From positions 1 to 18,300 of the forward strand of contig CAIYWO010000316.1 in assembly GCA_903929925.1 (NCBI GenBank): a DNA stretch of 18,300 nt. Direction: 5' to 3'. Of this stretch, positions 6,945 through 13,492 are shown one piece after another (position 1 is the first letter of the stretch; each line of letters starts with the position of its first letter). The DNA comes from an uncultured beta proteobacterium (lineage in GTDB: Bacteria > Pseudomonadota > Gammaproteobacteria > Burkholderiales > Burkholderiaceae_B). The translations under genes were made by a program, and so were the position numbers. The notes under the pieces were generated by a model. The model made no database searches and was not told the origin of the DNA. It saw only the letters and a list, made by a program, of their open reading frames with translations.

Positions 6945-8532
6945 CTTCGCTACCCACCCAGCTCTGATTCACCATGTCGCGCACTTCGGCCAACAACTGC
7001 TCAGTGTCGTACACCAAGCCAGCACGAATCGTATAGCGCAACGAACGCTTCCATTCAGCCTTCGATGTCTCGTCGTTTAAGCGTATGGCACCAGTGCCGT
7101 ACATGAGCTTGAAATCTTCAAGTGGATTGAGGTCATGCACGAGCAAATCAGCACGCTTACCTACATCGATCGAACCCGTGTCATCTTCCAGGCCCAAGAG
7201 CTCGGCGCCAAGAGACGTGGCAGCACGCATCACTTCAAGAGGATGAAATCCAGCCTCTTGCAATAGCTCTAGCTCACGAATCAAACCAAAGCCATAAATT
7301 TGATAAATAAAGCCTGAATCACTTCCCGCGCAGACACGTCCGCCAAGGTTCTTATATTCGTTGACGAACTGCATCCACAACTGATAATTCTGTTTCCACT
7401 CAACTTCGTTGGTCGTGCTCCAGCGATACCAGTACGCGCCATGTCCGCCGCGTTGGGGCTGGAAGTACTTCCAAATCGTTTTGATCGTGTAATCGCCGTG
7501 CCAGTCAGCTCTGCGCGCTCGCATTAAGTCGCGATTTGCATCGTAAATATTAAAAGTCGGTACAAAGGTGTGACCGACTTCAAGGAACTGCTCGAGCACA
7601 TCGTTCCACTTTCTGCTGCCTGGCTGCGCGGCTTGCATGAACATCTGCCCAGACACGGAGAAGCGAAAATATTCATCTCCGTAGTTATAGTCAGTCGGGA
7701 AATTTTGAACAGTACGGTTTTCGAATAGCGCCTCGGGGATACCGTAATAATGTTCAGAGCTCGTCAGTCCCCATTTTGCAGAACTCAAGGCATTGACGCG
7801 GGTGACTGCCATCTGTGCGTGGTGACATCCGCTACGCAAGCCTTGTTTATTTGCCTCGTCGAGCGCAGCTTGCATAATGGTGGGCGGTGCACCAAAAAAC
7901 TTGATACCGTCAGCACCACGCGCCTTCACGCGCTTGACCCAATCACGTGCTTGTTCAGGAGTAAATATTGTTTTGATACGCTCATTCACTGCAGGAAAGT
8001 AAGCGTGCAAGATCATCCGAGGCGCTGCGATTTGGTTCGCTTCAGCAGCATCGCGTTGCTGCAACATGTAGTTCAGACCGTTCATCGAGCCCATTTCGCG
8101 GACAGTTGTCACACCGTGCGCCAGCCAAAGCTTGTAAACATAGTCTGCCGTGGGCACTTCGCCACTCATCGCATGCCAAGGCGTACCAACGTGCGCGTGA
8201 CAATCAATCAGGCCTGGCGTCACGAACTTCCCATGGCAATCAATCTCATGATCGCCCGCCGCTGGACGATTCGCAGGGTTGATCGCTTTGAGCGGTGTGC
8301 CTACGTTTTTTAGCTCTGTGATTCGACCGTTTTCAACAACGATATCAACCGGCCCAGATGGGGGAGCACCCGTGCCATCAATAACCGTGGCGCCGCGCAG
8401 AACAAGCCTCTTGAAGGGTCCTACACCACTTGTTCGTGCTGTAGCCGGCACGGCTGGATGCATACCCTTAGGCTCAAACATCAAACGCGGCTCTTCACCA
8501 GCCAAAACATCCACAGCTTTAATATCTGCCAT
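6922..8532 (-). CDS. Metal-dependent amidohydrolase, COG1228-like, with enlarged C-terminal barrel insert
   Basis: Amidohydrolase-superfamily enzyme (imidazolonepropionase/prolidase-like branch), 536 residues from the ATG at 8532. Metal-site residues: HxH as H112 and H114 in DCHAH after the TPGLID strand, a candidate bridging lysine K211 in DGIKFFG, histidines H237-H238 and H261 (SEHYYG), and D405 in AGSDSG. The N-terminal beta-sandwich segment (LVLRGATVIDGTG) and the returning C-terminal one (GKRADLLVHDL) are both present. Between H261 and D405 there are 144 residues, twice the spacing in the neighbouring paralogue, filled with an aromatic-rich insert (many W, Y, F). No signal peptide. GGAG lies five bases before the ATG; the in-frame GTG one codon upstream is too close to it. 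It overlaps the GTPase gene by 23 bases. The substrate is unknown; C-N bond hydrolysis of a cyclic amide or peptide is the family expectation. Confidence 0.9.
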   Translation of the reverse strand: MADIKAVDVLAGEEPRLMFEPKGMHPAVPATARTSGVGPFKRLVLRGATVIDGTGAPPSGPVDIVVENGRITELKNVGTPLKAINPANRPAAGDHEIDCHGKFVTPGLIDCHAHVGTPWHAMSGEVPTADYVYKLWLAHGVTTVREMGSMNGLNYMLQQRDAAEANQIAAPRMILHAYFPAVNERIKTIFTPEQARDWVKRVKARGADGIKFFGAPPTIMQAALDEANKQGLRSGCHHAQMAVTRVNALSSAKWGLTSSEHYYGIPEALFENRTVQNFPTDYNYGDEYFRFSVSGQMFMQAAQPGSRKWNDVLEQFLEVGHTFVPTFNIYDANRDLMRARRADWHGDYTIKTIWKYFQPQRGGHGAYWYRWSTTNEVEWKQNYQLWMQFVNEYKNLGGRVCAGSDSGFIYQIYGFGLIRELELLQEAGFHPLEVMRAATSLGAELLGLEDDTGSIDVGKRADLLVHDLNPLEDFKLMYGTGAIRLNDETSKAEWKRSLRYTIRAGLVYDTEQLLAEVRDMVNQSWVGSEDDRPPAR

Positions 8533-8537
8533 CACTG

Positions 8538-8541
8538 CTCC
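8538..8541 (-). promoter_or_regulatory. RBS deciding the 536-residue amidohydrolase start
   Basis: GGAG on the minus strand, five bases before the ATG at 8530-8532. The GTG at 8533-8535 would be only two bases away, so the ATG is preferred. Confidence 0.6.
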
Positions 8542-8567
8542 ACATTCAATAAAAAACGAGCCGAGTC

Positions 8568-9812
8568 TTATAGACGATTCACGTATACAACACCTTCTTT
8601 CATGACCATCGGGATGTGGTCACCCTGCCCAAGCAGACAAGAAATGTCGCGCAGCGGGTCGCCGTCAACTATCAAGACATCTGCAAACGCCCCGGGCGTC
8701 AGGCGTCCAAGCTTGCCCGTCATATTCAACACTTCCGCTGCGGTGGTCGTTGCGCTACGCAAGACCTCAGCGATCGGCAATACCTCAGACCGAATCCGGA
8801 ACTCTTCACTTTGTAGGCGATGGGATGGACCTAACAAATCACTCCCATAGCCCATCTTCACACCCGCGTTGCGATAAATTTCCAACGAAGCAAGCCCGGC
8901 TGTGCGCACTTCGTCAATTTTCGAGACGCTATCGGCGGGCAGACCGTATTGCGCACCTTCTTTGGCAAGCGCCTCGTAGGTAATCAGCGTGGGCACCACG
9001 TACGCATTATGGTCATGCATGAGCTTTGCCGTTGCTTGATCTACTAGATTGCCGTGTTCGATCGTACGCACGCCCAAACGCACGGCACGCGCAATGGCCT
9101 CCGGGGTGTACGAATGGGCCATCACATATGTTTGACGCGCTGTGGCCTCATGCACAACAGCCGCAATTTCTTCATCGGAATAGCCCCAGGACGCGATCGG
9201 ATCAGTGGGTGAAGCAACACCACCGGACGCCATAATTTTGATTTGATCGGCACCCATCTGAAACTCTTGGCGTACGGCTTGACGCAAGGCATCGACACCA
9301 TCAACCACACGTCCGATATCACCAGCTCGAAAACAACAGCCACAAAAACTCATTGGGCGCAGATGGTCCGAGCGCGGGCGGGGATCACCATGGCCACCCG
9401 TTTGGCTGAGTGCGCGACCTGCAATGAAGAGACGCGGCCCATCGATTGTCCCTTCATTAATTGCACACTTGAGCCCCCAGCCCGCACCTGCAGCGTCACG
9501 TACCGTGGTGAAGCCACGCTGAAGCATTCCCTTAATGATCGGTACTGAGCGCATCATCACTAACGCATCCGGCAAGACACCTTGTGTACTCAAATTAAGC
9601 TGAGTTGCCGTTACGTGCACATGCAAATCGATTAAGCCAGGCATCACTGTCTTCCCCGCTACGTCAATCACACGCGCGGTCTTACTGCTCAGGGATTTTT
9701 CTGATACCTCTTTGATCAAACCATTCTCGATCAAAATATCATGCGGTCCTAGCAGTGCATCATTCAAGGGATCGAGCAAATTTCCATTTTTAAACAGGAT
9801 AGCTTCTTGCAT
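8568..9812 (-). CDS. Metal-dependent amidohydrolase, Sgx9260-type prolidase / COG1228 family
   Basis: Amidohydrolase-superfamily enzyme of 414 residues from the ATG at 9812. Metal-site residues: H64 and H66 in DLHVHV, K192 in QIKIMASGG (carboxylated bridging lysine), H233 in MAHSY, H253 in IEHGN and D325 in YGSDLLG. The GGHGD loop (139-143), the IKIMASGGV strand and SPTDPI loop match the COG1228 subgroup in which Xaa-Pro and related dipeptidases have been characterised, so dipeptide or N-acyl amino acid hydrolysis is a reasonable guess, not a certainty. A CGCC cluster sits at 157-160. No signal peptide. An AGAGG site five bases upstream supports the ATG over a GTG two codons earlier. It follows the permease gene after 30 bases and precedes the second amidohydrolase by 35 bases on the same strand. 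Confidence 0.92.
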   Translation of the reverse strand: MQEAILFKNGNLLDPLNDALLGPHDILIENGLIKEVSEKSLSSKTARVIDVAGKTVMPGLIDLHVHVTATQLNLSTQGVLPDALVMMRSVPIIKGMLQRGFTTVRDAAGAGWGLKCAINEGTIDGPRLFIAGRALSQTGGHGDPRPRSDHLRPMSFCGCCFRAGDIGRVVDGVDALRQAVRQEFQMGADQIKIMASGGVASPTDPIASWGYSDEEIAAVVHEATARQTYVMAHSYTPEAIARAVRLGVRTIEHGNLVDQATAKLMHDHNAYVVPTLITYEALAKEGAQYGLPADSVSKIDEVRTAGLASLEIYRNAGVKMGYGSDLLGPSHRLQSEEFRIRSEVLPIAEVLRSATTTAAEVLNMTGKLGRLTPGAFADVLIVDGDPLRDISCLLGQGDHIPMVMKEGVVYVNRL

Positions 9813-9817
9813 AGACA

Positions 9818-9822
9818 CCTCT
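9818..9822 (-). promoter_or_regulatory. RBS deciding the 414-residue amidohydrolase start
   Basis: AGAGG on the minus strand, five bases before the ATG at 9810-9812. The alternative GTG start (9816-9818) would overlap this site. Confidence 0.6.
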
Positions 9823-9842
9823 GAATATCGAAAAATAGGAGC

Positions 9843-10724
9843 TTAAGACGCCATTGTTTTGACGTAGCGACGATGGATCAGCCAGTTCGCGGTCAGCGCA
9901 ATCAGCATGGTCGCAATCACTAAGATGAGAGCCATACTGGAACCAAACGTCCAGTTTGATGCCTTAGCGATTTGGCCATACAACGAAGGCGCCATCATGG
10001 TGATCCCGCTACCGCCAAGCAAAACTGGGGTGGCATACGCGTTCATGCACAAAATAAACACAAGCATCGTTCCAGCAGCAACCCCTGGGGCTGCGATCGG
10101 CAGGACCACGCGCCAAAACGTAGTGAACATATTCGCGCCAAGATTCTGAGCCGCCTCTTCTACTGCGAAATCAATTCCCTCAAGGACACTCTGAAGCGTA
10201 AGAATCATGTAGGGCAGCACAACGGCTGTCGTGCCAATGACGACCGCAAGAGGCGTATATAACAACTTAATGGGTTGGGCGATCGCCCCCAGCCAGATCA
10301 ACAGGGCGTTGACTGCACCCGCATTGCCAAGCACCACCATCCAACCAGCCGCTCGGACAACGTTACCGACCATCAAAGGAAAGACAAGCAAAATAATCAG
10401 CAAACTCTTGTGTCGGGTCTGCGTCTTCGCTAGAAAATATGCCACGGGAAAGCCGAACAGGAGTGCAAGCAAGGTGCAGATTGCAGCGACTTTGACCGTG
10501 TCAAAAAATACGCCACGGTAATAGGAGTCACTAAAAAATTTCACGTAGTTTTCAAAGGTAAAACCTTCGCGCATCACGTGAATTGGATCGTGAAAGTTAA
10601 AGCTGTAACGAAACATCAGCACAATAGGCACCATGATGATGCAGAACACCACCAAGGATGACGGGAACGCCAAAGAAACGCCGAGTCGCGCATGACGAGC
10701 GTCGTTTAGTGATATGGCACTCAC
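9843..10724 (-). CDS. ABC transporter permease (PotB-like)
   Basis: Inner-membrane subunit of a spermidine/putrescine-type ABC importer, 293 residues with about six hydrophobic helices; the first (about 14-38) follows a short cytoplasmic N-terminus. The binding-protein-dependent permease signature (EAA loop) is EEAAQNLGANMFTTFW continuing to PIAAPG at about 189-214, which docks onto the ATPase. The first periplasmic loop (FNFHDPIHVMREGFTFENYVKFF) is typical of PotB relatives. The GTG start overlaps the stop of the ATPase gene by four bases (GTGA), so translation is coupled, and a GAGGGTGGGG purine stretch lies just upstream. It partners with the PotC-like permease at 11795-12625 as a heterodimer. 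Confidence 0.93.
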   Translation of the reverse strand: MSAISLNDARHARLGVSLAFPSSLVVFCIIMVPIVLMFRYSFNFHDPIHVMREGFTFENYVKFFSDSYYRGVFFDTVKVAAICTLLALLFGFPVAYFLAKTQTRHKSLLIILLVFPLMVGNVVRAAGWMVVLGNAGAVNALLIWLGAIAQPIKLLYTPLAVVIGTTAVVLPYMILTLQSVLEGIDFAVEEAAQNLGANMFTTFWRVVLPIAAPGVAAGTMLVFILCMNAYATPVLLGGSGITMMAPSLYGQIAKASNWTFGSSMALILVIATMLIALTANWLIHRRYVKTMAS

Positions 10725-11788
10725 GCCCCACCCTCTTCGTTAAACACCACGCAATCAGACGCTTTAAATTTCATCGTTAGGGACTGCCCAACCACGAAGG
10801 AATCAGAGGGCGAAACCGCGGCCGTATTGGGTACCTGGCAAGACAAACGCTGTTGTCCGGGACCTGTCAGCACCACGTCGACGAAAGAACCTAAATATGC
10901 CGACGACTGAACGGTGACGGGCACGTTGTTCTCGTAAGCGTTAGTTTCAGACAATTCAACGCGCTCGGGACGCACTCCAATACGCTTGGTTCTCTCAGTT
11001 ACCCCATCAGCTTTGAGCAGCAAGCCCTCTGCGGTCTTGAACTGACCAGGTCCCACACACACACCGGAAAAGAAATTCATCTTCCCGAGAAATTCGGCAA
11101 CAAAAAAGTTCTCTGGGCGCTCATATAAAGCATCGGGGCGCCCTACCTGTTGCACCTTACCATCGTGCATGATGGCCATTCTGTCAGAAATGGCAAGCGC
11201 TTCCTCTTGGTCATGCGTGACGAAAATTGTGGTCAAGCCAAGACGCTGTTGCAATGCTCGGATTTCCTCACGAACCTCTAAACGAAGTTTCGCATCTAGG
11301 TTCGACAGCGGTTCATCAAGCAAAAAAACTTTAGGCTCGATTGCGAGGGCACGCGCAATCGCCACCCTTTGCTGCTGTCCACCTGACAACTGTCGCGGAT
11401 AACGATCTTTGTACTCAGTCATCCGAACCATATCTAGTGCAAGCTCAATCCGGCGATCTCGCTCCTGCGCACCGACCTTGCGCATTTCAAGCCCAAACGA
11501 GACGTTTTGTGCGACTGTCATGTGCGGAAATAATGCATAGCGCTGAAATACCATCCCGGTGTTACGTTGATGGACCGGCAATGCTGTGACGTCAGTACCG
11601 CCAATCAGAATTCGACCAGCCGTTGGATCAATAAACCCAGCGATCATGCGCAAGGTGGTCGTCTTTCCACAGCCGCTGGGCCCTAAAAATGAGACCAATT
11701 CACCATCCGCGATCTCAAGCGAAAAGTCTGACACCGCGACAGAGTGTCCAAACTGCTTTTTAAGATGAACCAGAGATACATTAGCCAT
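10721..11788 (-). CDS. ABC transporter ATP-binding protein (PotA-like)
   Basis: Cytoplasmic ATPase of a spermidine/putrescine- or Fe(III)-type ABC importer, 355 residues. Motifs in order: Walker A GPSGCGKTT at 36-44, Q-loop Q82 in FQRYALFPH, signature LSGGQQQR at 134-141, Walker B VFLLDE at 154-159, D-loop SNLD at 162-165 and switch histidine H192 in THDQ. A C-terminal regulatory TOBE-type region occupies about 240-350 (the IGVRPE motif starts near 271), as in PotA and other CUT1/MOI-type ATPases. The ATG comes six bases after the stop of the PotC-like permease, with only a weak upstream purine stretch, so translational coupling is likely. It overlaps the PotB-like permease start by four bases. 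All ATPase residues are intact, so the transporter should be functional. Confidence 0.95.
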   Translation of the reverse strand: MANVSLVHLKKQFGHSVAVSDFSLEIADGELVSFLGPSGCGKTTTLRMIAGFIDPTAGRILIGGTDVTALPVHQRNTGMVFQRYALFPHMTVAQNVSFGLEMRKVGAQERDRRIELALDMVRMTEYKDRYPRQLSGGQQQRVAIARALAIEPKVFLLDEPLSNLDAKLRLEVREEIRALQQRLGLTTIFVTHDQEEALAISDRMAIMHDGKVQQVGRPDALYERPENFFVAEFLGKMNFFSGVCVGPGQFKTAEGLLLKADGVTERTKRIGVRPERVELSETNAYENNVPVTVQSSAYLGSFVDVVLTGPGQQRLSCQVPNTAAVSPSDSFVVGQSLTMKFKASDCVVFNEEGGA

Positions 11789-11794
11789 AGAAGA

Positions 11795-12625
11795 TCACAC
11801 CACTTGACTGAGTTTGACGAAACGGTCAGTCACCAACATGATGATACCGAGCAAGAGTATTTGAACCGATGACACGGCAGCGATCGTCGGGTCAAGGTTG
11901 AACTCGAGGTACTGCATGATCGCGATCGGCAACGTCGTGCTGCCGGGCCCGACCAGCGACAGAGAGACCTCGAGGTTCTCAAAAGAAACAATAAAACTGA
12001 ACAGAGCGGCCGCTACGATTGCTGGACGCAACATTGGCAGAGTGATGCGCAAGAACGCGACACGTCCATTCGCACCGAGATTGCGAGCGGCCTCCTCTAT
12101 CGATGGATCCAGCCCGTGCATGCTGGCGGAAACGAGACGGACAGTCCATGGAATTGTCAGGCAGATGTGCGCTAAAACCAAGCCTCCTAGCGTACCTACG
12201 ATGTCTTGATCTAGAAAGTTCTCAGTCCTAAGATAAAACAAATAAATTGCGATGCCTGCGACAATTCCTGGCATGAGCAATGGCGATAACAAAAGAGTGT
12301 TCACATATTTTGCGCCATTGAAGCGATATCGAATCAAGCCTAACGCCGCCACAACGCCCATTGAGACCCCGATAAGCGCTGACACAATCGCCAACTGCAA
12401 ACTGAACAGGAACCCGTTAACAAAAGACTGATTCTGCCAGGCGTTGTGGTACCACGACAACGTATAACCAGACGGCGGAAAATACAGAATCGAGTCTTTG
12501 AAAAAACTTAGCCAAATAACGAAGACCAGGGGACACAACATAATTGCGTACACCACGAACACAAACGTCCGCAAAAACCATTTGCCGAGATGGAGACGCC
12601 TAATTGGAACGATGCTTGCGGACAC
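11795..12625 (-). CDS. ABC transporter permease (PotC-like), first gene of the operon
   Basis: Second inner-membrane subunit of the importer, 276 residues with about six hydrophobic helices; the first spans about 17-40. The EAA coupling loop is IEEAARNLGANGRVAF continuing to LPMLRP at 176-201. The second half of TM1 and the following FPPSGYTLSWYHNAW segment is characteristic of PotC-type permeases (family YdcV/PotC). The start is a GTG; the nearest purine-rich stretch (AAGAGTGAATTGA) gives a modest RBS, and I see no better in-frame start. It is the first gene of the seven-gene minus-strand operon, and the promoter should lie within the 180-base region to the right that it shares with the CbiM-like gene. 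Confidence 0.92.
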   Translation of the reverse strand: MSASIVPIRRLHLGKWFLRTFVFVVYAIMLCPLVFVIWLSFFKDSILYFPPSGYTLSWYHNAWQNQSFVNGFLFSLQLAIVSALIGVSMGVVAALGLIRYRFNGAKYVNTLLLSPLLMPGIVAGIAIYLFYLRTENFLDQDIVGTLGGLVLAHICLTIPWTVRLVSASMHGLDPSIEEAARNLGANGRVAFLRITLPMLRPAIVAAALFSFIVSFENLEVSLSLVGPGSTTLPIAIMQYLEFNLDPTIAAVSSVQILLLGIIMLVTDRFVKLSQVV

Positions 12626-12683
12626 TCAATTCACTCTTAAAACGAATTAAACCGATGCTAGGGGCTAGGCACACTTTACATTA

Positions 12684-12695
12684 CTAGCGTTTACC
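12684..12695. repeat. Copy 2 of the 12-base repeat (CTAGCGTTTACC) in the ABC-operon/CbiM-like promoter region
   Basis: Exact match to 3414-3425, again within a divergent intergenic region, 58 bases upstream of the PotC-like start. Possible shared regulatory site; chance cannot be excluded. Confidence 0.3.
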
Positions 12696-12725
12696 CTGAG
12701 CTTAAACCAAATTCTGCACAGCAAG

Positions 12726-12754
12726 TTGACCCAACCCCGGCCTCGCGATACTTT
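12726..12754 (+). promoter_or_regulatory. Candidate sigma-70 promoter for the CbiM-like gene
   Basis: TTGACC (12726-12731, five of six consensus bases) is followed after exactly 17 bases by TACTTT (12749-12754, three of six). It lies about 50-80 bases before the ATG at 12807. The -35 is good and the -10 weak, which would fit an activated or low-level promoter. Sequence-only prediction. Confidence 0.35.
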
Positions 12755-12760
12755 GTTTGT

Positions 12761-12776
12761 ATTGCAGCACAGCAAT
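12761..12776. repeat. Inverted repeat ATTGC-N6-GCAAT downstream of the candidate promoter
   Basis: Two perfect five-base arms separated by six bases, lying between the candidate -10 box and the start of the CbiM-like gene. The position suits an operator for a dimeric repressor, for example a metal regulator, but the arms are short and no known consensus matches. Confidence 0.3.
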
Positions 12777-12806
12777 TTCCTCAAAAAACTTTCGAGTCCC
12801 CACATC

Positions 12807-13490
12807 ATGCATATTGAACCAGGCGTCGTAGACGGTGCAAAAATTCTTCTAAGCGTTGGAACGGCAAGTGTCGCTTGCGCGCTGATGGTGAAAACAATTA
12901 TCGACACCCTTCGCTCTGACGGCGTATCGGCCCTGATCACACGCACACTGATGACCACCTGCCTGGTCTTTCTCTCTTTCGAGGTGCTTTGGCATCATCC
13001 GGTGGGCGTCTCTGAGGTGCATCTGATTATGGGAAGCACGCTCTTCCTATTATTTGGAGCTGCACCCACCGCGCTTGGACTCACCCTCGGCTTATTGATT
13101 CAAGGCATATTTTTTGCGCCAACGGATCTGCCACAGTTCGGAATGAACTTAACGTCCCTATTGCTACCACTCTTCGCGATGAGCCTGCTTGCCCGTCAGA
13201 TCGTTAAACCCTCTACCGCCTACGTCGATCTGTCTTACCGCCAGACTCTCAAGTTGTCCCTTGTATTTCAAGGTGGCGTCGTCGCTTGGGTTGCTTTCTG
13301 GACACTCTATGGGCAAGGTATACACGCTACGAACTGGGAAGCTCTTACGAGTTTCGCCGCGGCCTATAGCGTCGTCGTAGTAATTGAACCTTTGCTTGAT
13401 CTTGGTGTATTGGCGATGGCTAAGCGCATGAACAGAAAGGATAGACGTATTTTATTCTCGTCGCGGTTAACGGCGGCAAGCGCAACCTAA
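12807..13490 (+). CDS. CbiM-family (energy-coupling factor) metal permease-like membrane protein, stand-alone
   Basis: Predicted inner-membrane protein of 227 residues resembling the CbiM/NikM substrate-binding permeases of cobalt/nickel ECF transporters. The N-terminus reads MHIEPG, keeping the Met1-His2 end that coordinates metal in CbiM/NikM; this is why I start at the ATG 12807 and not at the upstream in-frame TTG at 12726. A second conserved histidine, H72 in VSEVHL, corresponds to the internal metal-site histidine, followed by a glycine-rich helix (LFLLFGAAPTALGL) and an FFAPTDLPQFGMN loop equivalent to the family's FADGGLTALGAN segment. About six hydrophobic segments are visible. No CbiN, CbiQ or CbiO lies next to it, so it is a solitary M-type component, a form known in proteobacteria. 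Metal specificity cannot be read. It is divergent from the ABC/amidohydrolase operon and convergent with phoR (stops 2 bases apart). Confidence 0.78.
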   Translation: MHIEPGVVDGAKILLSVGTASVACALMVKTIIDTLRSDGVSALITRTLMTTCLVFLSFEVLWHHPVGVSEVHLIMGSTLFLLFGAAPTALGLTLGLLIQGIFFAPTDLPQFGMNLTSLLLPLFAMSLLARQIVKPSTAYVDLSYRQTLKLSLVFQGGVVAWVAFWTLYGQGIHATNWEALTSFAAAYSVVVVIEPLLDLGVLAMAKRMNRKDRRILFSSRLTAASAT

Positions 13491-13492
13491 CC

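Noticed and set aside
7750..8313. 187-codon open frame on the plus strand
   Set aside because: Antisense to the conserved core (HxH to Lys region) of the larger amidohydrolase. Its Cys/Arg/His-rich composition is not protein-like.
8551..8556. T-run (minus strand) between the two amidohydrolase genes as a possible terminator
   Set aside because: No stable hairpin precedes it; only a four-pair GTCT/AGAC arm overlapping the stop codon is seen, so an internal terminator is not supported.
12726..12806. 27-residue N-terminal extension of the CbiM-like protein starting at TTG
   Set aside because: The CbiM/NikM family needs the free MH N-terminus for metal binding, which begins at 12807. The TTG also coincides with the best -35 hexamer.
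12626..12806. Possible cobalamin riboswitch upstream of the CbiM-like gene
   Set aside because: No B12-box-like core (such as GCCACTG) or suitable long paired leader is visible, and the space is short for that riboswitch.
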